Of a stretch of DNA of 5,956 bases, positions 1-5,895 are shown piece after piece; within the stretch, counting starts at the first letter, position 1, and each line of letters opens with the position of its first letter. Position numbers and translations under genes: made by a program. Origin of the DNA: an uncultured Pseudomonadota bacterium (GTDB taxonomy: Bacteria; Myxococcota_A; UBA796; GCA-2862545); contig CALATR010000050.1 in NCBI GenBank assembly GCA_937891875.1, positions 1 through 5,956 of the forward strand, in the 5' to 3' direction. Under the pieces are notes generated by a model that ran no database searches, was not told the DNA's origin, and saw nothing but the letters and a program-made list of their open reading frames with translations.

Positions 1-20
1 CTCATGCCCCCGCTCTGGGC

Positions 21-50
21 CCAGAGACCAGGGACCAGAGACCAGGGACC
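21..50. repeat. tandem repeat, 14-bp unit x2 (7-bp sub-period)
   Basis: The unit ccagagaccaggga occurs twice in tandem (21-34 and 35-48) with a further partial cc. Within it, agagacc and agggacc alternate, so the array is also four 7-bp units differing at one base. It lies outside any coding region. It could be slippage-derived; no function is evident. Confidence 0.85.
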
Positions 51-54
51 GCCC

Positions 55-130
55 CGCCACTCCCTCGCTCGCAGCAACGCGACTCCCCGTGGGCTGGCCG
101 TACCCGCCACTCACTCGCTCGCAGCACCGC
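55..130. repeat. 26-bp direct repeat, two copies 50 bp apart
   Basis: Positions 55-80 and 105-130 match at 24 of 26 bases, both copies beginning cgccactc and containing ctcgctcgcagca. The 24 bp between the copies and the sequence after the second are unrelated. Both copies are non-coding and downstream of the leftward gene. They could be remnants of a dispersed intergenic repeat or a local duplication. Confidence 0.75.
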
Positions 131-156
131 CAGCGGATCGCCCGACCGCCCCGCCC

Positions 157-1245
157 CTACAACCCCGGATCGTCCGCCAGCGCTTCCCGCGCGATCGACC
201 GCAGCGCCGGATCACCGCGCTGGGATGCCGTCCACAGGGTGCGGCGGATGCGCTCGCGGTCCGCGCGGGGGAGGGGATCGGGGCGGAGCTGGGTGTGGAG
301 CATGCGACCCAGCGCGTCGGCGGCCGTCGCCAGGTCCGACTGGGAGGTCGGGTGGATGACCCGCTCCGCGAGCACACTGACCGTGAGGCCGCGCCCCTTG
401 CGCACCAGCGTCTCCAGCGCCTCCGGCTCGTGCACCCGGTCCGTGTGCAGCATGCCCAGCACCAGCCGCTCGACCTCGATGCCGTAGGACTCGAGCGCCT
501 CGGTCGCGGCGGGGTCACCGCCGACCGCGGCCAGGGCGTGCACCCGGATGGCGCTGCGCACGTCGCCGGCGTCTTCGTAGGCGCGCACGGCGATGGCGGG
601 GGTGGTGTCGGCGGTCAGGGCGCCCACCGCGGCGCGGGCCTCGCCGCGCTCCAGCAGGCGCTCGGGATCATCGGGCAGGGAGAGCCCCTGGATGGCAGGT
701 ACATCGCCCAGGATCCGGTCCGCATAGGCTGCGCAGCGGGCCTCGGTCGGGCCCAGTCCGCGGGCCCGCCAGGCGCTCTCGGCCCGCTGGATCGCGTCGG
801 CTTGCCTCGCGTCGACCCGGTGCAGATCCGTGGCGAACGCCTCGCGCTGGGACGCGCGCTGGCGGGCTCGGATGTCGGCGATCGCACGTCCGGCCAGGTT
901 GGCGAGCAGGGGCTCCTCCTGGGCCAGGACGTCGCGCAGCACGGCGATGTCGGCCGGCGTGCCCCGGACCTGCAGCGTCGCGATGGCGCCCAGGACGGAC
1001 GGGTTGGCGGGCATCTGGCCGGGCGGGTGGACCGACAGCAGCCGGGCGGCCTGGTCGACGGTGCGGGGCGCGCGGGAGGCCCGCCGGGCGTTGAGCTCGG
1101 CGATGTCGTCGAGCAGACCGGACAGATCTCCGGGCAGATCGGCGCGGCTGGCGGACGTCTCGTCCGCCGCGGAAGCCACCGGGGCCACGCTCACCGCAGC
1201 GAGCGAGGACAGGATGGCCAGGATCGCCATGGTGCGTGTCGTCAC
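157..1245 (-). CDS. secreted helical protein with HEAT-like stretches
   Basis: This is a 362-residue protein of unknown function, probably periplasmic. It begins with a typical Sec signal peptide: Arg4, a hydrophobic core at about residues 6-24, and a likely cleavage at Ala-Ser-Ala26 before Ala27-Asp-Glu. There is no lipobox cysteine. The mature part is rich in Ala, Arg, Leu and Asp and looks almost wholly helical. Residues about 82-129 (repeated hydrophobic helices, with LRDVLAQEEPLLANLAGRAI in the middle) and the last 34 residues (RGDPALRSIAREAL) resemble HEAT or ARM helix pairs, which usually mediate protein-protein contacts. No catalytic motif and only one Cys are visible. The start is GTG at 1245, behind a weak G-rich stretch; an in-frame ATG five codons later would also leave a usable signal peptide. 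It is divergent from the FG-GAP lipoprotein gene and separated from it by 142 bp. HEAT assignment is by eye only. Confidence 0.85.
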   Translation of the reverse strand: MTTRTMAILAILSSLAAVSVAPVASAADETSASRADLPGDLSGLLDDIAELNARRASRAPRTVDQAARLLSVHPPGQMPANPSVLGAIATLQVRGTPADIAVLRDVLAQEEPLLANLAGRAIADIRARQRASQREAFATDLHRVDARQADAIQRAESAWRARGLGPTEARCAAYADRILGDVPAIQGLSLPDDPERLLERGEARAAVGALTADTTPAIAVRAYEDAGDVRSAIRVHALAAVGGDPAATEALESYGIEVERLVLGMLHTDRVHEPEALETLVRKGRGLTVSVLAERVIHPTSQSDLATAADALGRMLHTQLRPDPLPRADRERIRRTLWTASQRGDPALRSIAREALADDPGL

Positions 1246-1272
1246 GGCACCCCCGTCTCTCTCAGTCTATCG

Positions 1273-1284
1273 GACGGATCCGTC
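1273..1284. promoter_or_regulatory. perfect 12-bp palindrome, candidate operator
   Basis: GACGGATCCGTC is identical to its reverse complement and lies in the divergent intergenic region, 28 bp upstream of the leftward start and about 100 bp upstream of the rightward lipoprotein start. A two-fold symmetric site here fits a dimeric regulator acting on the leftward promoter. The pairing does not extend past 12 bp, and in GC-rich DNA such a palindrome can arise by chance. Confidence 0.3.
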
Positions 1285-1378
1285 ACTCGCTTTTGTCAGA
1301 CGTGTCCGAATGTCTTCGGTTCCACCGAGGGCGGCCCCGGACTTGACGACGCGGCCCGCGCAGACGAGGTTGCCGGCC

Positions 1379-1384
1379 GGAGGT
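1379..1384 (+). promoter_or_regulatory. ribosome binding site deciding a TTG start
   Basis: GGAGGT lies three bases before TTG at 1388 (four or more counted from GGAGG). It supports the TTG start, which gives a compact lipoprotein leader. The upstream in-frame ATG at 1310 has no comparable site and would add a 26-residue Arg/Pro-rich extension. Confidence 0.6.
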
Positions 1385-1387
1385 CCC

Positions 1388-2620
1388 TTGCGCCTGATCG
1401 TCTCGTTCCTCGTGCTCGCCGCCTGCACCGGCGCGACGGCACCCGCCGACACGGCACCGACTACCCCCGACGGCGGCACCTCCGACGCGCCCCCTCCGGA
1501 CCGGGCGCTCGCCGTGGCCATGTCCCGCTTCGTGGTCGAGGGCGACGCGGTCAAGACCCAGCCCGCCACCGTCGCCTTCCACGACCCGGCGACCGGACGC
1601 GAGCTGGGCAGGCTCGAGGATCCCGAGAGCAACGTGTTCCACAAGGTGCTGCCCTGGCGCGGCGGGCTGCTCACCATCGGCGGCGACAAGGCGCGGATCG
1701 TGTCTTGGACCGGAGCGGGCAGCGCCTGGACTCCCACCGTGCTGTGGGAGGTCCGCTTCGGCGGCGAGCACGACCGCGTGCGTGACCTGGAGATCGGCGA
1801 CGTCGACAACGACGGCAAGGACGAGCTGGTGGTCGCGACCCACGATCAGGGCGTCGTGGCGGTGCTGGACGAGCAGGACGACGGCACCTGGGAGGCGACC
1901 GAGCTGTCGCGGGACAAGGACACCTTCGTGCACGAGATCGAGCTCGGCGACGTCGACGGGGACGGCTTGCTCGACATCTTCGCGACCCCGAGCGAGCCCA
2001 ACCAGTCCAGCGGCCAGTCCCAGCCCGGCCGGGTCGTGCGCTGGGAGCTCACCCCTGATGGCTACGCGAAGAGCGAGGTCATCGCCTTCGAGGACACCCA
2101 CGCGAAGGAGATCCTGGTCGCGGATCTGGGTGAAGGACCCACGCTCTTCGTGGTCGCCGAGGGTGCGAAGGGACCGGCGGGCGGCCTGTCCCGCCCGGCT
2201 CGGATCCTGCGGATGAGCCCCGAGGGTGCGGACGAGTCGGTGCGCACGTGGACGCAGGCTCCGGTGGCGGCGCTACTCGGCGAGGCCCAGTCGCGCTTCC
2301 TGGTGGCGGCGGACGTCGACGGGGACGGCGCGAAGGAGCTGGTCGCCACGGGCATGAACACCGGGCTGTGGCTGCTCGACCCCAAGGACGGCGGCTGGAA
2401 GGCGAAGCAGCTGGACGGCAGCAGCGGCGGCTTCGAGCAGGCCGCCATCGTGGTCGACCGCGCCATCTTCGTCGCCAGCGAGCCCGGCCATGGCAAGCCC
2501 CGGCAGCTGCGCCGCTACGAGATCTCCGACGACGGGCGATCGAAGCGGGAGATCCTGCACACCTTCGAGGGCGACGGGCTGGTCTGGGGGCTGGCGGACG
2601 TGCCGTGGAACGCCCGCTAG
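1388..2620 (+). CDS. FG-GAP/VCBS-repeat lipoprotein
   Basis: This is a 410-residue predicted lipoprotein, likely anchored in the outer membrane or facing the periplasm. The leader is very short: Met-Arg, a hydrophobic stretch, then the lipobox Leu-Ala-Ala-Cys13. Residues about 14-40 are a Thr/Pro/Ala/Asp-rich linker. The rest is beta-rich, with three FG-GAP/VCBS-type calcium loops of the form DxDxDGxx[DE]: D138-E146 (DVDNDGKDE), D188-D196 (DVDGDGLLD) and D309-E317 (DVDGDGAKE). A degenerate copy (EILVADLGEG) lies between the second and third. This pattern is typical of beta-propeller-like blades that bind calcium. Such proteins often serve in adhesion, binding or scaffolding; no enzymatic motif is visible, so no reaction is assigned. 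The start is TTG, chosen for its Shine-Dalgarno and lipoprotein leader; ATG at 1310 is the alternative. The gene is convergent with, and overlaps by 4 bp, the next lipoprotein gene. Confidence 0.88.
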   Translation: MRLIVSFLVLAACTGATAPADTAPTTPDGGTSDAPPPDRALAVAMSRFVVEGDAVKTQPATVAFHDPATGRELGRLEDPESNVFHKVLPWRGGLLTIGGDKARIVSWTGAGSAWTPTVLWEVRFGGEHDRVRDLEIGDVDNDGKDELVVATHDQGVVAVLDEQDDGTWEATELSRDKDTFVHEIELGDVDGDGLLDIFATPSEPNQSSGQSQPGRVVRWELTPDGYAKSEVIAFEDTHAKEILVADLGEGPTLFVVAEGAKGPAGGLSRPARILRMSPEGADESVRTWTQAPVAALLGEAQSRFLVAADVDGDGAKELVATGMNTGLWLLDPKDGGWKAKQLDGSSGGFEQAAIVVDRAIFVASEPGHGKPRQLRRYEISDDGRSKREILHTFEGDGLVWGLADVPWNAR

Positions 2621-3612
2621 CGAACGAAGAAGCGGGGCTCGTCCGGTCCGAGGGCGCGGGTGGGCTGTCCGTCGATCATCCCGCAGATCCAGCCTCCGAG
2701 GCGGGGGTTTGCCAGGGGCATCAGGGGTGGTGCGGTGTCGCCGAGCGCGAGGCCGAGTCCCCGGGCCCAGGGGTGCCGCGTCTGGGGCAGCTGGATGCGC
2801 CAGGTGATCCGGCCCTCCTGCCTCCGCGCCTCGGCGCTGGCGCGGGTCCCGCCGCTGCTCTTCACCAGCGCCCCGGTGGCGTCGAGGTGGACCTCTGCGG
2901 GCGAGGCGTCACAGTCGCCCAGCCAGCCGTCGGACCAGCGGACCACCAGCGGCAGCCGCGCGTCGGCGGGCGCCTGGACCCAGAGCACGTCGTCTCGGGT
3001 GACGATGGCGTGCAGGCCCGCGCCGCCCCCGCAGCCGGCGAGGTCCTTCTCCCAGAAGCTGACCTTGCCTACGCTGCCGTAGCGTGGAATCGGCGCGCCC
3101 TCGACGCGGGTGTCGCAGGCGTCGACCCAGCCGGTCGGCGGACCCTCTGGACCCATCTGCACCCCGAGCGCGGCGTTGACGGAAGGGTAGGCCTCGTCCA
3201 CGGTCAGCTCCGCGGCCACTCCGGTCGCGACGTCGACCCGGACCTGCACCTGGACGCGCTCGGCGCCGCCGGTCGTCGAGGTCGCGAGGACCTGCTCTCC
3301 GTTCGCGACGACGGTCGCGGTCTCGGTGGGCGCCGGATCCTCACAGAGGCGCGCCAGCAGGTGCTCCCCGTGCTCGCTCTGGTGGATCAGGTCGAGGCGT
3401 GGACAGCTGTCCTCCGGCGTGCCGTCCAGCTGGCGAGCCACGACGCGGGTACCTCCGAGATCGACCTCGCTGAACACGGTGCAGTCGGGAAGACCGGCAC
3501 AGGGATCGGGCAGCGTGGCAGGTGCGTTCGGGTCCGCACCGAGTCCTCCGCAGGCGAGCGCCAGGGCCAGCGTGGCCGCCGCGGCGGCGAGGATGGGGCT
3601 CGACCTGGGCAC
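2617..3612 (-). CDS. cysteine-rich lipoprotein of unknown function
   Basis: This 331-residue protein is unrecognised. The leader is Met-Pro-Arg-Ser-Ser followed by an Ala/Leu-rich hydrophobic stretch ending in Ala-Leu-Ala-Cys21, then Gly-Gly. This is a lipoprotein-like signal, although Leu at -2 and Ala at -3 make the lipobox less canonical. The mature part has exactly eight further cysteines (38, 44, 70, 90, 166, 194, 234, 310), enough for four disulfides in an oxidising compartment. It also has many Trp residues and alternating hydrophobic segments, suggesting a beta-rich fold. No catalytic motif was found. The GTG start at 3612 is supported by GGAGAG just upstream. An earlier in-frame GTG at 3672 would put 20 polar residues before the signal and run through the divergent promoter region. 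The gene diverges from the transglycosylase-like gene with a 74-bp gap, and its stop shares CTAG with the preceding convergent gene. Confidence 0.82.
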   Translation of the reverse strand: MPRSSPILAAAAATLALALACGGLGADPNAPATLPDPCAGLPDCTVFSEVDLGGTRVVARQLDGTPEDSCPRLDLIHQSEHGEHLLARLCEDPAPTETATVVANGEQVLATSTTGGAERVQVQVRVDVATGVAAELTVDEAYPSVNAALGVQMGPEGPPTGWVDACDTRVEGAPIPRYGSVGKVSFWEKDLAGCGGGAGLHAIVTRDDVLWVQAPADARLPLVVRWSDGWLGDCDASPAEVHLDATGALVKSSGGTRASAEARRQEGRITWRIQLPQTRHPWARGLGLALGDTAPPLMPLANPRLGGWICGMIDGQPTRALGPDEPRFFVR

Positions 3613-3686
3613 ATGCTCTCCGGGCGGTGGGCGGCTACGATAGTGCGAGTTGCTCGTTGCGCAACGCCCCACTCCTCGGAGGCACC
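3613..3686. promoter_or_regulatory. divergent intergenic region, 74 bp
   Basis: This short gap must hold the 5' signals of both divergent genes. For the leftward gene, TATCGT (3644-3639, minus strand) lies 16 bp downstream of TTGCGC, a weak sigma-70-like pair (-10 four of six, -35 three of six). For the rightward gene, TACGAT at 3636-3641 is a possible -10 with no clear -35. Good Shine-Dalgarno sequences sit at both ends: CTCTCC at 3616-3621, which is GGAGAG on the minus strand, and GGAGG at 3678-3682 on the plus strand. Confidence 0.45.
3655..3666. promoter_or_regulatory. perfect 12-bp palindrome, candidate operator
   Basis: CGTTGCGCAACG equals its own reverse complement. It overlaps the possible -35 of the leftward gene and ends 20 bp before the rightward ATG. 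An extra GTTGC half-site lies at 3649-3653, seven bases before the GTTGC inside the palindrome. A dimeric regulator bound here could affect both genes. Chance occurrence cannot be excluded. Confidence 0.3.
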
Positions 3687-5321
3687 ATGCCCGGCCATGA
3701 CCGCCGCTCGGCCAGCGATCCCGACACCGACCAGTCCGTGCAGGAACAGTCCTCCTGGGGGCTGCCCGATCTCACCGGTGGCCTCGGCAACGAGCTGGTC
3801 GCCGGCCTGATCCCCGATGTCTCCGGGCTGGAGGAGCGCGCGACGGGCGCGCTCGACGCGGCGGCGGAGTGGGCCGGACTCGGCGGCGACGAGGCGGTCG
3901 ACGACGCCACCCGGGTGGCGGAGGTGATGGAGGAGGACGAGGTCGCGCCGGAGCCGCCCAGCCACTTCGACGGCTCGGGCGGCTACGCGTACGAGCGTGT
4001 GGACGCCGACACCTTCCGCATCACCGCGGCGCCGTCGCCGGGTCAGGTGGGCATCGAGGTGACCCGGGAAGGCAAGCCTCGGGCATTTGCCGCAATCCTG
4101 GCCGAGTACGACGCGGCGGTCGCGGAGGGCTCGGGCTTGGCCGGCGACGGGGGGGCGGAGGCGCTCGCCGCCGAGGCCGCGGAGGCGGTCATCGAGGAGG
4201 CGGAGACGCAGGGCCCCGAGGCAGACGACAGCGGCGGCATGGGCTGGGTCGTCGACAAGCTGGCTGCCCTGGACGAGGCGTACAACCCGGCACATCCGCT
4301 GGTGGAGGATCTGGGCCAGCGCGCCTCGGACCTCTACGCGTGGTGGAGCGGGGAGGACGCTGGCGAGGAGGGAGCGGCCGAGCAGGCGCCCCAGGACGTC
4401 GAGGACGAGGCAGAGCGCGCCCTGGACGAGGCGATGGAGCCCGGGGGCTCGCGCCTGCCCCCCGTGGAGGACGACCGGGCGTGGGAGGACCGGATCCGCA
4501 GCCGCGCGCCCGAGGGCAAGGCCGACGCGTACGTGGCCTACGTCGACGCCGCCGTGGCCCGGATGCACGAGCGGGGCTTCACCCAGGCCACCGGCGCCTA
4601 CGTGGGCGCCTTGCTGGACATGGAGGCCGCGCGGGAGAACGGGCACTGGAAGGAGGACTCCTACAACAAGAGCGGCGCGGCGGGCCTGACCCAGTTCATC
4701 CCGTCGACCTGGAAGAAGATGGCGGAGACCGAGGGCAGCTTCCTCAACGAGTACGTCGCTGACCTCGAGGCCAAGCAGGGTGAGCCCCTGTCCGAAGAGG
4801 CGCTGCTCGAGCTGCGCTACGACGCCGATCTCTCCATCCAGAGCGCGATGGACTACGCGATGATGAACATGGAGGATCCCGCGTACCGGGCGCGCATCGA
4901 GGAGATCGAGGGCAAGGACGTGCACGATCTGCCCGGGGACCGGCTGTTCTACTACGCCTACGTCGCACACCACGAGGGCGTCACCGCCGAGGACAACGGT
5001 CGGGGCACCGAGTACCTGGGCGTGAGTGCGGGGGACGAGGCCGAGGTCGACATCGGCCTGACCGCGCTGCGCGGCAAGTGGAAGCTGAACACACCCGAGG
5101 GCCGGCGCTGGAAGATCCTGGTCGATGCCGGCATGAGCGAGTCGGACCTGCCCGCGGACGTCAAGGCGCGGGTGGACGCGGCCGAGGGGGACGCCAAGAC
5201 GGCGATCCTCGAGGAGTACGCGCTGACGCCGGACCCGGAGAACCTCGACATCTTCGAGAAGGCCTATGTCGCGTGGCTGGACATGGTCATCGGCAAGCGC
5301 GAGGGCACCTGGTACGCGTGA
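3687..5321 (+). CDS. lytic-transglycosylase-like protein without signal peptide
   Basis: This 544-residue acidic protein has a muramidase-like core. Residues about 285-445 carry signs of an SLT-type lytic transglycosylase fold: Glu317 in MEAARENG as candidate catalytic acid, then GAAGLTQFIPSTW (330-342), matching the family G-x-x-G-x-x-Q-F-x-P-S-T-W pattern, and FYYAYVAHHEG (421-431) where SLT domains have AYNAG. Such enzymes cleave the MurNAc-GlcNAc bond, forming 1,6-anhydroMurNAc. The N-terminus is hydrophilic, with no signal peptide or membrane segment. Residues 1-60 are Gly/Asp/Leu-rich with a short helical segment. Residues 92-145 form a small compact module (GYAYERVDADTFRIT to AFAAILAEYDAA). 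Residues about 155-175 and 225-275 are Ala/Glu/Asp-rich and probably helical or disordered. The last 100 residues are helical and unrecognised. ATG at 3687 follows GGAGG by four bases. The gene is divergent from the cysteine-rich lipoprotein gene and convergent with the DedA-like gene. The substrate is inferred; a structural or injected-effector role is possible. Confidence 0.85.
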   Translation: MPGHDRRSASDPDTDQSVQEQSSWGLPDLTGGLGNELVAGLIPDVSGLEERATGALDAAAEWAGLGGDEAVDDATRVAEVMEEDEVAPEPPSHFDGSGGYAYERVDADTFRITAAPSPGQVGIEVTREGKPRAFAAILAEYDAAVAEGSGLAGDGGAEALAAEAAEAVIEEAETQGPEADDSGGMGWVVDKLAALDEAYNPAHPLVEDLGQRASDLYAWWSGEDAGEEGAAEQAPQDVEDEAERALDEAMEPGGSRLPPVEDDRAWEDRIRSRAPEGKADAYVAYVDAAVARMHERGFTQATGAYVGALLDMEAARENGHWKEDSYNKSGAAGLTQFIPSTWKKMAETEGSFLNEYVADLEAKQGEPLSEEALLELRYDADLSIQSAMDYAMMNMEDPAYRARIEEIEGKDVHDLPGDRLFYYAYVAHHEGVTAEDNGRGTEYLGVSAGDEAEVDIGLTALRGKWKLNTPEGRRWKILVDAGMSESDLPADVKARVDAAEGDAKTAILEEYALTPDPENLDIFEKAYVAWLDMVIGKREGTWYA

Positions 5322-5325
5322 TCGC

Positions 5326-5895
5326 CTACCCCCCCAGCGCCCACCCCTGCGCGATCAACCAAAGGTAGAACCCCGTCTTTGGCACCCTCGCCACACTCGC
5401 CAGCGCGACCTTCCAGAACGGGACCCGGGCCATGCCGGCGGCCCAGGCGGTGAGGCCGAAGGGGATGGGGGTCAGCGCGGCGATGGCGACGCCCAGCGCG
5501 CCCCAGCGGACGAGGAACAGCTGCACCGCGGGGTAGCGGAGCATGAGCCAGCGGCCGGGAGCGGTGTGCTGACCGATGATGCGCCCGCCGATCCAACCGA
5601 CCACGCCGGCGAGGGTGCTGCCGGCGGACATGACGCCGAAGATCGCCCAGAGCCCGACGTCCGCGCCAATGGCGAGCACCATGAGCGGCTCGTTGGTCAG
5701 GGGCAGGGGGCTGGCGTCGACCAGCAGGGTGAGCACGCCCAGGCCGCCCAGTCCGAACAGGTCGATGAAGCCGGTGCCAGCCCACTCGATGGGGCCGCGC
5801 AGGAGCCAGCCCAGCAGCCCGCCCAGGATGATGAGCCCGACCAGCCCTGCGCCGGCACGGGCGAAGAGCTTCCACGACAGGCGGGGCCGGTCCAC
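5326..5895 (-). CDS. DedA/YqaA-like (VTT domain) membrane protein
   Basis: This is an integral inner-membrane protein of the DedA/SNARE-associated (VTT) superfamily, probably nearer the YqaA branch. Family members are linked to lipid translocation (undecaprenyl phosphate or phospholipid) and to membrane-potential homeostasis; the substrate here is unknown. From GTG at 5895 it has 189 residues. Hydrophobic segments lie at about 14-32, 46-59, 70-102, 132-155 and 163-188. Family-like features are the re-entrant stretch DASPLPLTNEPL (60-71), the AGSTLAGVVGWIGGR segment (91-105), and TPIPFGLTAWAAGMARVPFWKV (142-163) followed by Ser-Val-Ala-Arg170, which fits the AG-M-phi-F-R signature of the C-terminal VTT half. 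GGAG (minus strand, 5908-5905) lies nine bases before the GTG. The frame remains open to the window edge, so a longer N-terminus (Pro/Glu-rich, cytoplasmic-looking) is possible. It is convergent with the transglycosylase-like gene, with a 4-bp gap between stops. Confidence 0.85.
   Translation of the reverse strand: MDRPRLSWKLFARAGAGLVGLIILGGLLGWLLRGPIEWAGTGFIDLFGLGGLGVLTLLVDASPLPLTNEPLMVLAIGADVGLWAIFGVMSAGSTLAGVVGWIGGRIIGQHTAPGRWLMLRYPAVQLFLVRWGALGVAIAALTPIPFGLTAWAAGMARVPFWKVALASVARVPKTGFYLWLIAQGWALGG

Larger units (their letters stand above)
1..156. other. non-coding left flank with short repeats
   Basis: No convincing gene lies here. The forward frame that is open through this stretch continues as a shadow antisense to the next gene, and its translation is Arg/Pro-rich low complexity. 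The region lies downstream of the stop codon of the leftward gene ending at 157. It contains a 14-bp tandem duplication and a 26-bp near-perfect direct repeat, listed separately. I saw no clear stem plus T-run terminator for the leftward gene, although the sequence is G-rich when read on the minus strand. Confidence 0.6.
1246..1387. promoter_or_regulatory. divergent intergenic region, likely two promoters
   Basis: These 142 bp separate two genes transcribed away from each other, so they should carry a promoter for each. The stretch around 1261-1300 is less GC-rich than its surroundings. A TTGTCA resembling a -35 box lies at 1293-1298 on the plus strand, but no good -10 lies 16-18 bp downstream. 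On the minus strand TAGACT (1270-1265) matches a -10 at four of six bases without a well-placed -35. Individual promoter boxes are therefore not called. The perfect 12-bp palindrome is listed separately. Confidence 0.5.

Noticed and set aside
1..156. CRISPR-like array from the left-flank repeats
   Set aside because: There are only two copies of the longer repeat, with one 24-bp gap and a different adjacent tandem repeat; no further repeat-spacer units follow.
1265..1321. Specific -35/-10 promoter boxes (TTGTCA on plus, TAGACT on minus)
   Set aside because: Neither has a partner box at a normal spacing, so individual promoters are not called; only the region is noted.
830..1387. N-terminal extension of the FG-GAP lipoprotein frame back to ATG 830
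   Set aside because: It overlaps the secreted protein gene antisense and would bury the lipoprotein leader deep inside the protein; the leader must be N-terminal.
4..1785. 593-codon forward open frame over the left third
   Set aside because: It runs antisense to the secreted protein gene and then out of frame through the FG-GAP gene. The product is Arg/Gly/Pro-rich with no signal, domain or plausible ribosome site. Long shadow frames are expected in such GC-rich DNA.
3522..3686. Upstream in-frame extension of the transglycosylase-like gene
   Set aside because: It would run antisense into the start of the neighbouring lipoprotein gene. The added residues are Arg/Pro-rich, and GGAGG sits right before ATG 3687.
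2248..3810. 520-codon forward open frame across the cysteine-rich lipoprotein gene
   Set aside because: Its composition is low-complexity Arg/Gly/Ala, while the opposite strand encodes a clear leader, a Shine-Dalgarno and evenly placed cysteines.
3387..4973. 528-codon reverse open frame opposite the transglycosylase-like gene
   Set aside because: The opposite strand carries a recognisable SLT-like motif set and a good ribosome site. The reverse product is Val/Arg/Leu/Gly-rich without domains.
5322..5345. Possible terminator at the convergent end around the C-run after 5328
   Set aside because: There is a run of seven C but no self-complementary stem followed by T residues on either strand.
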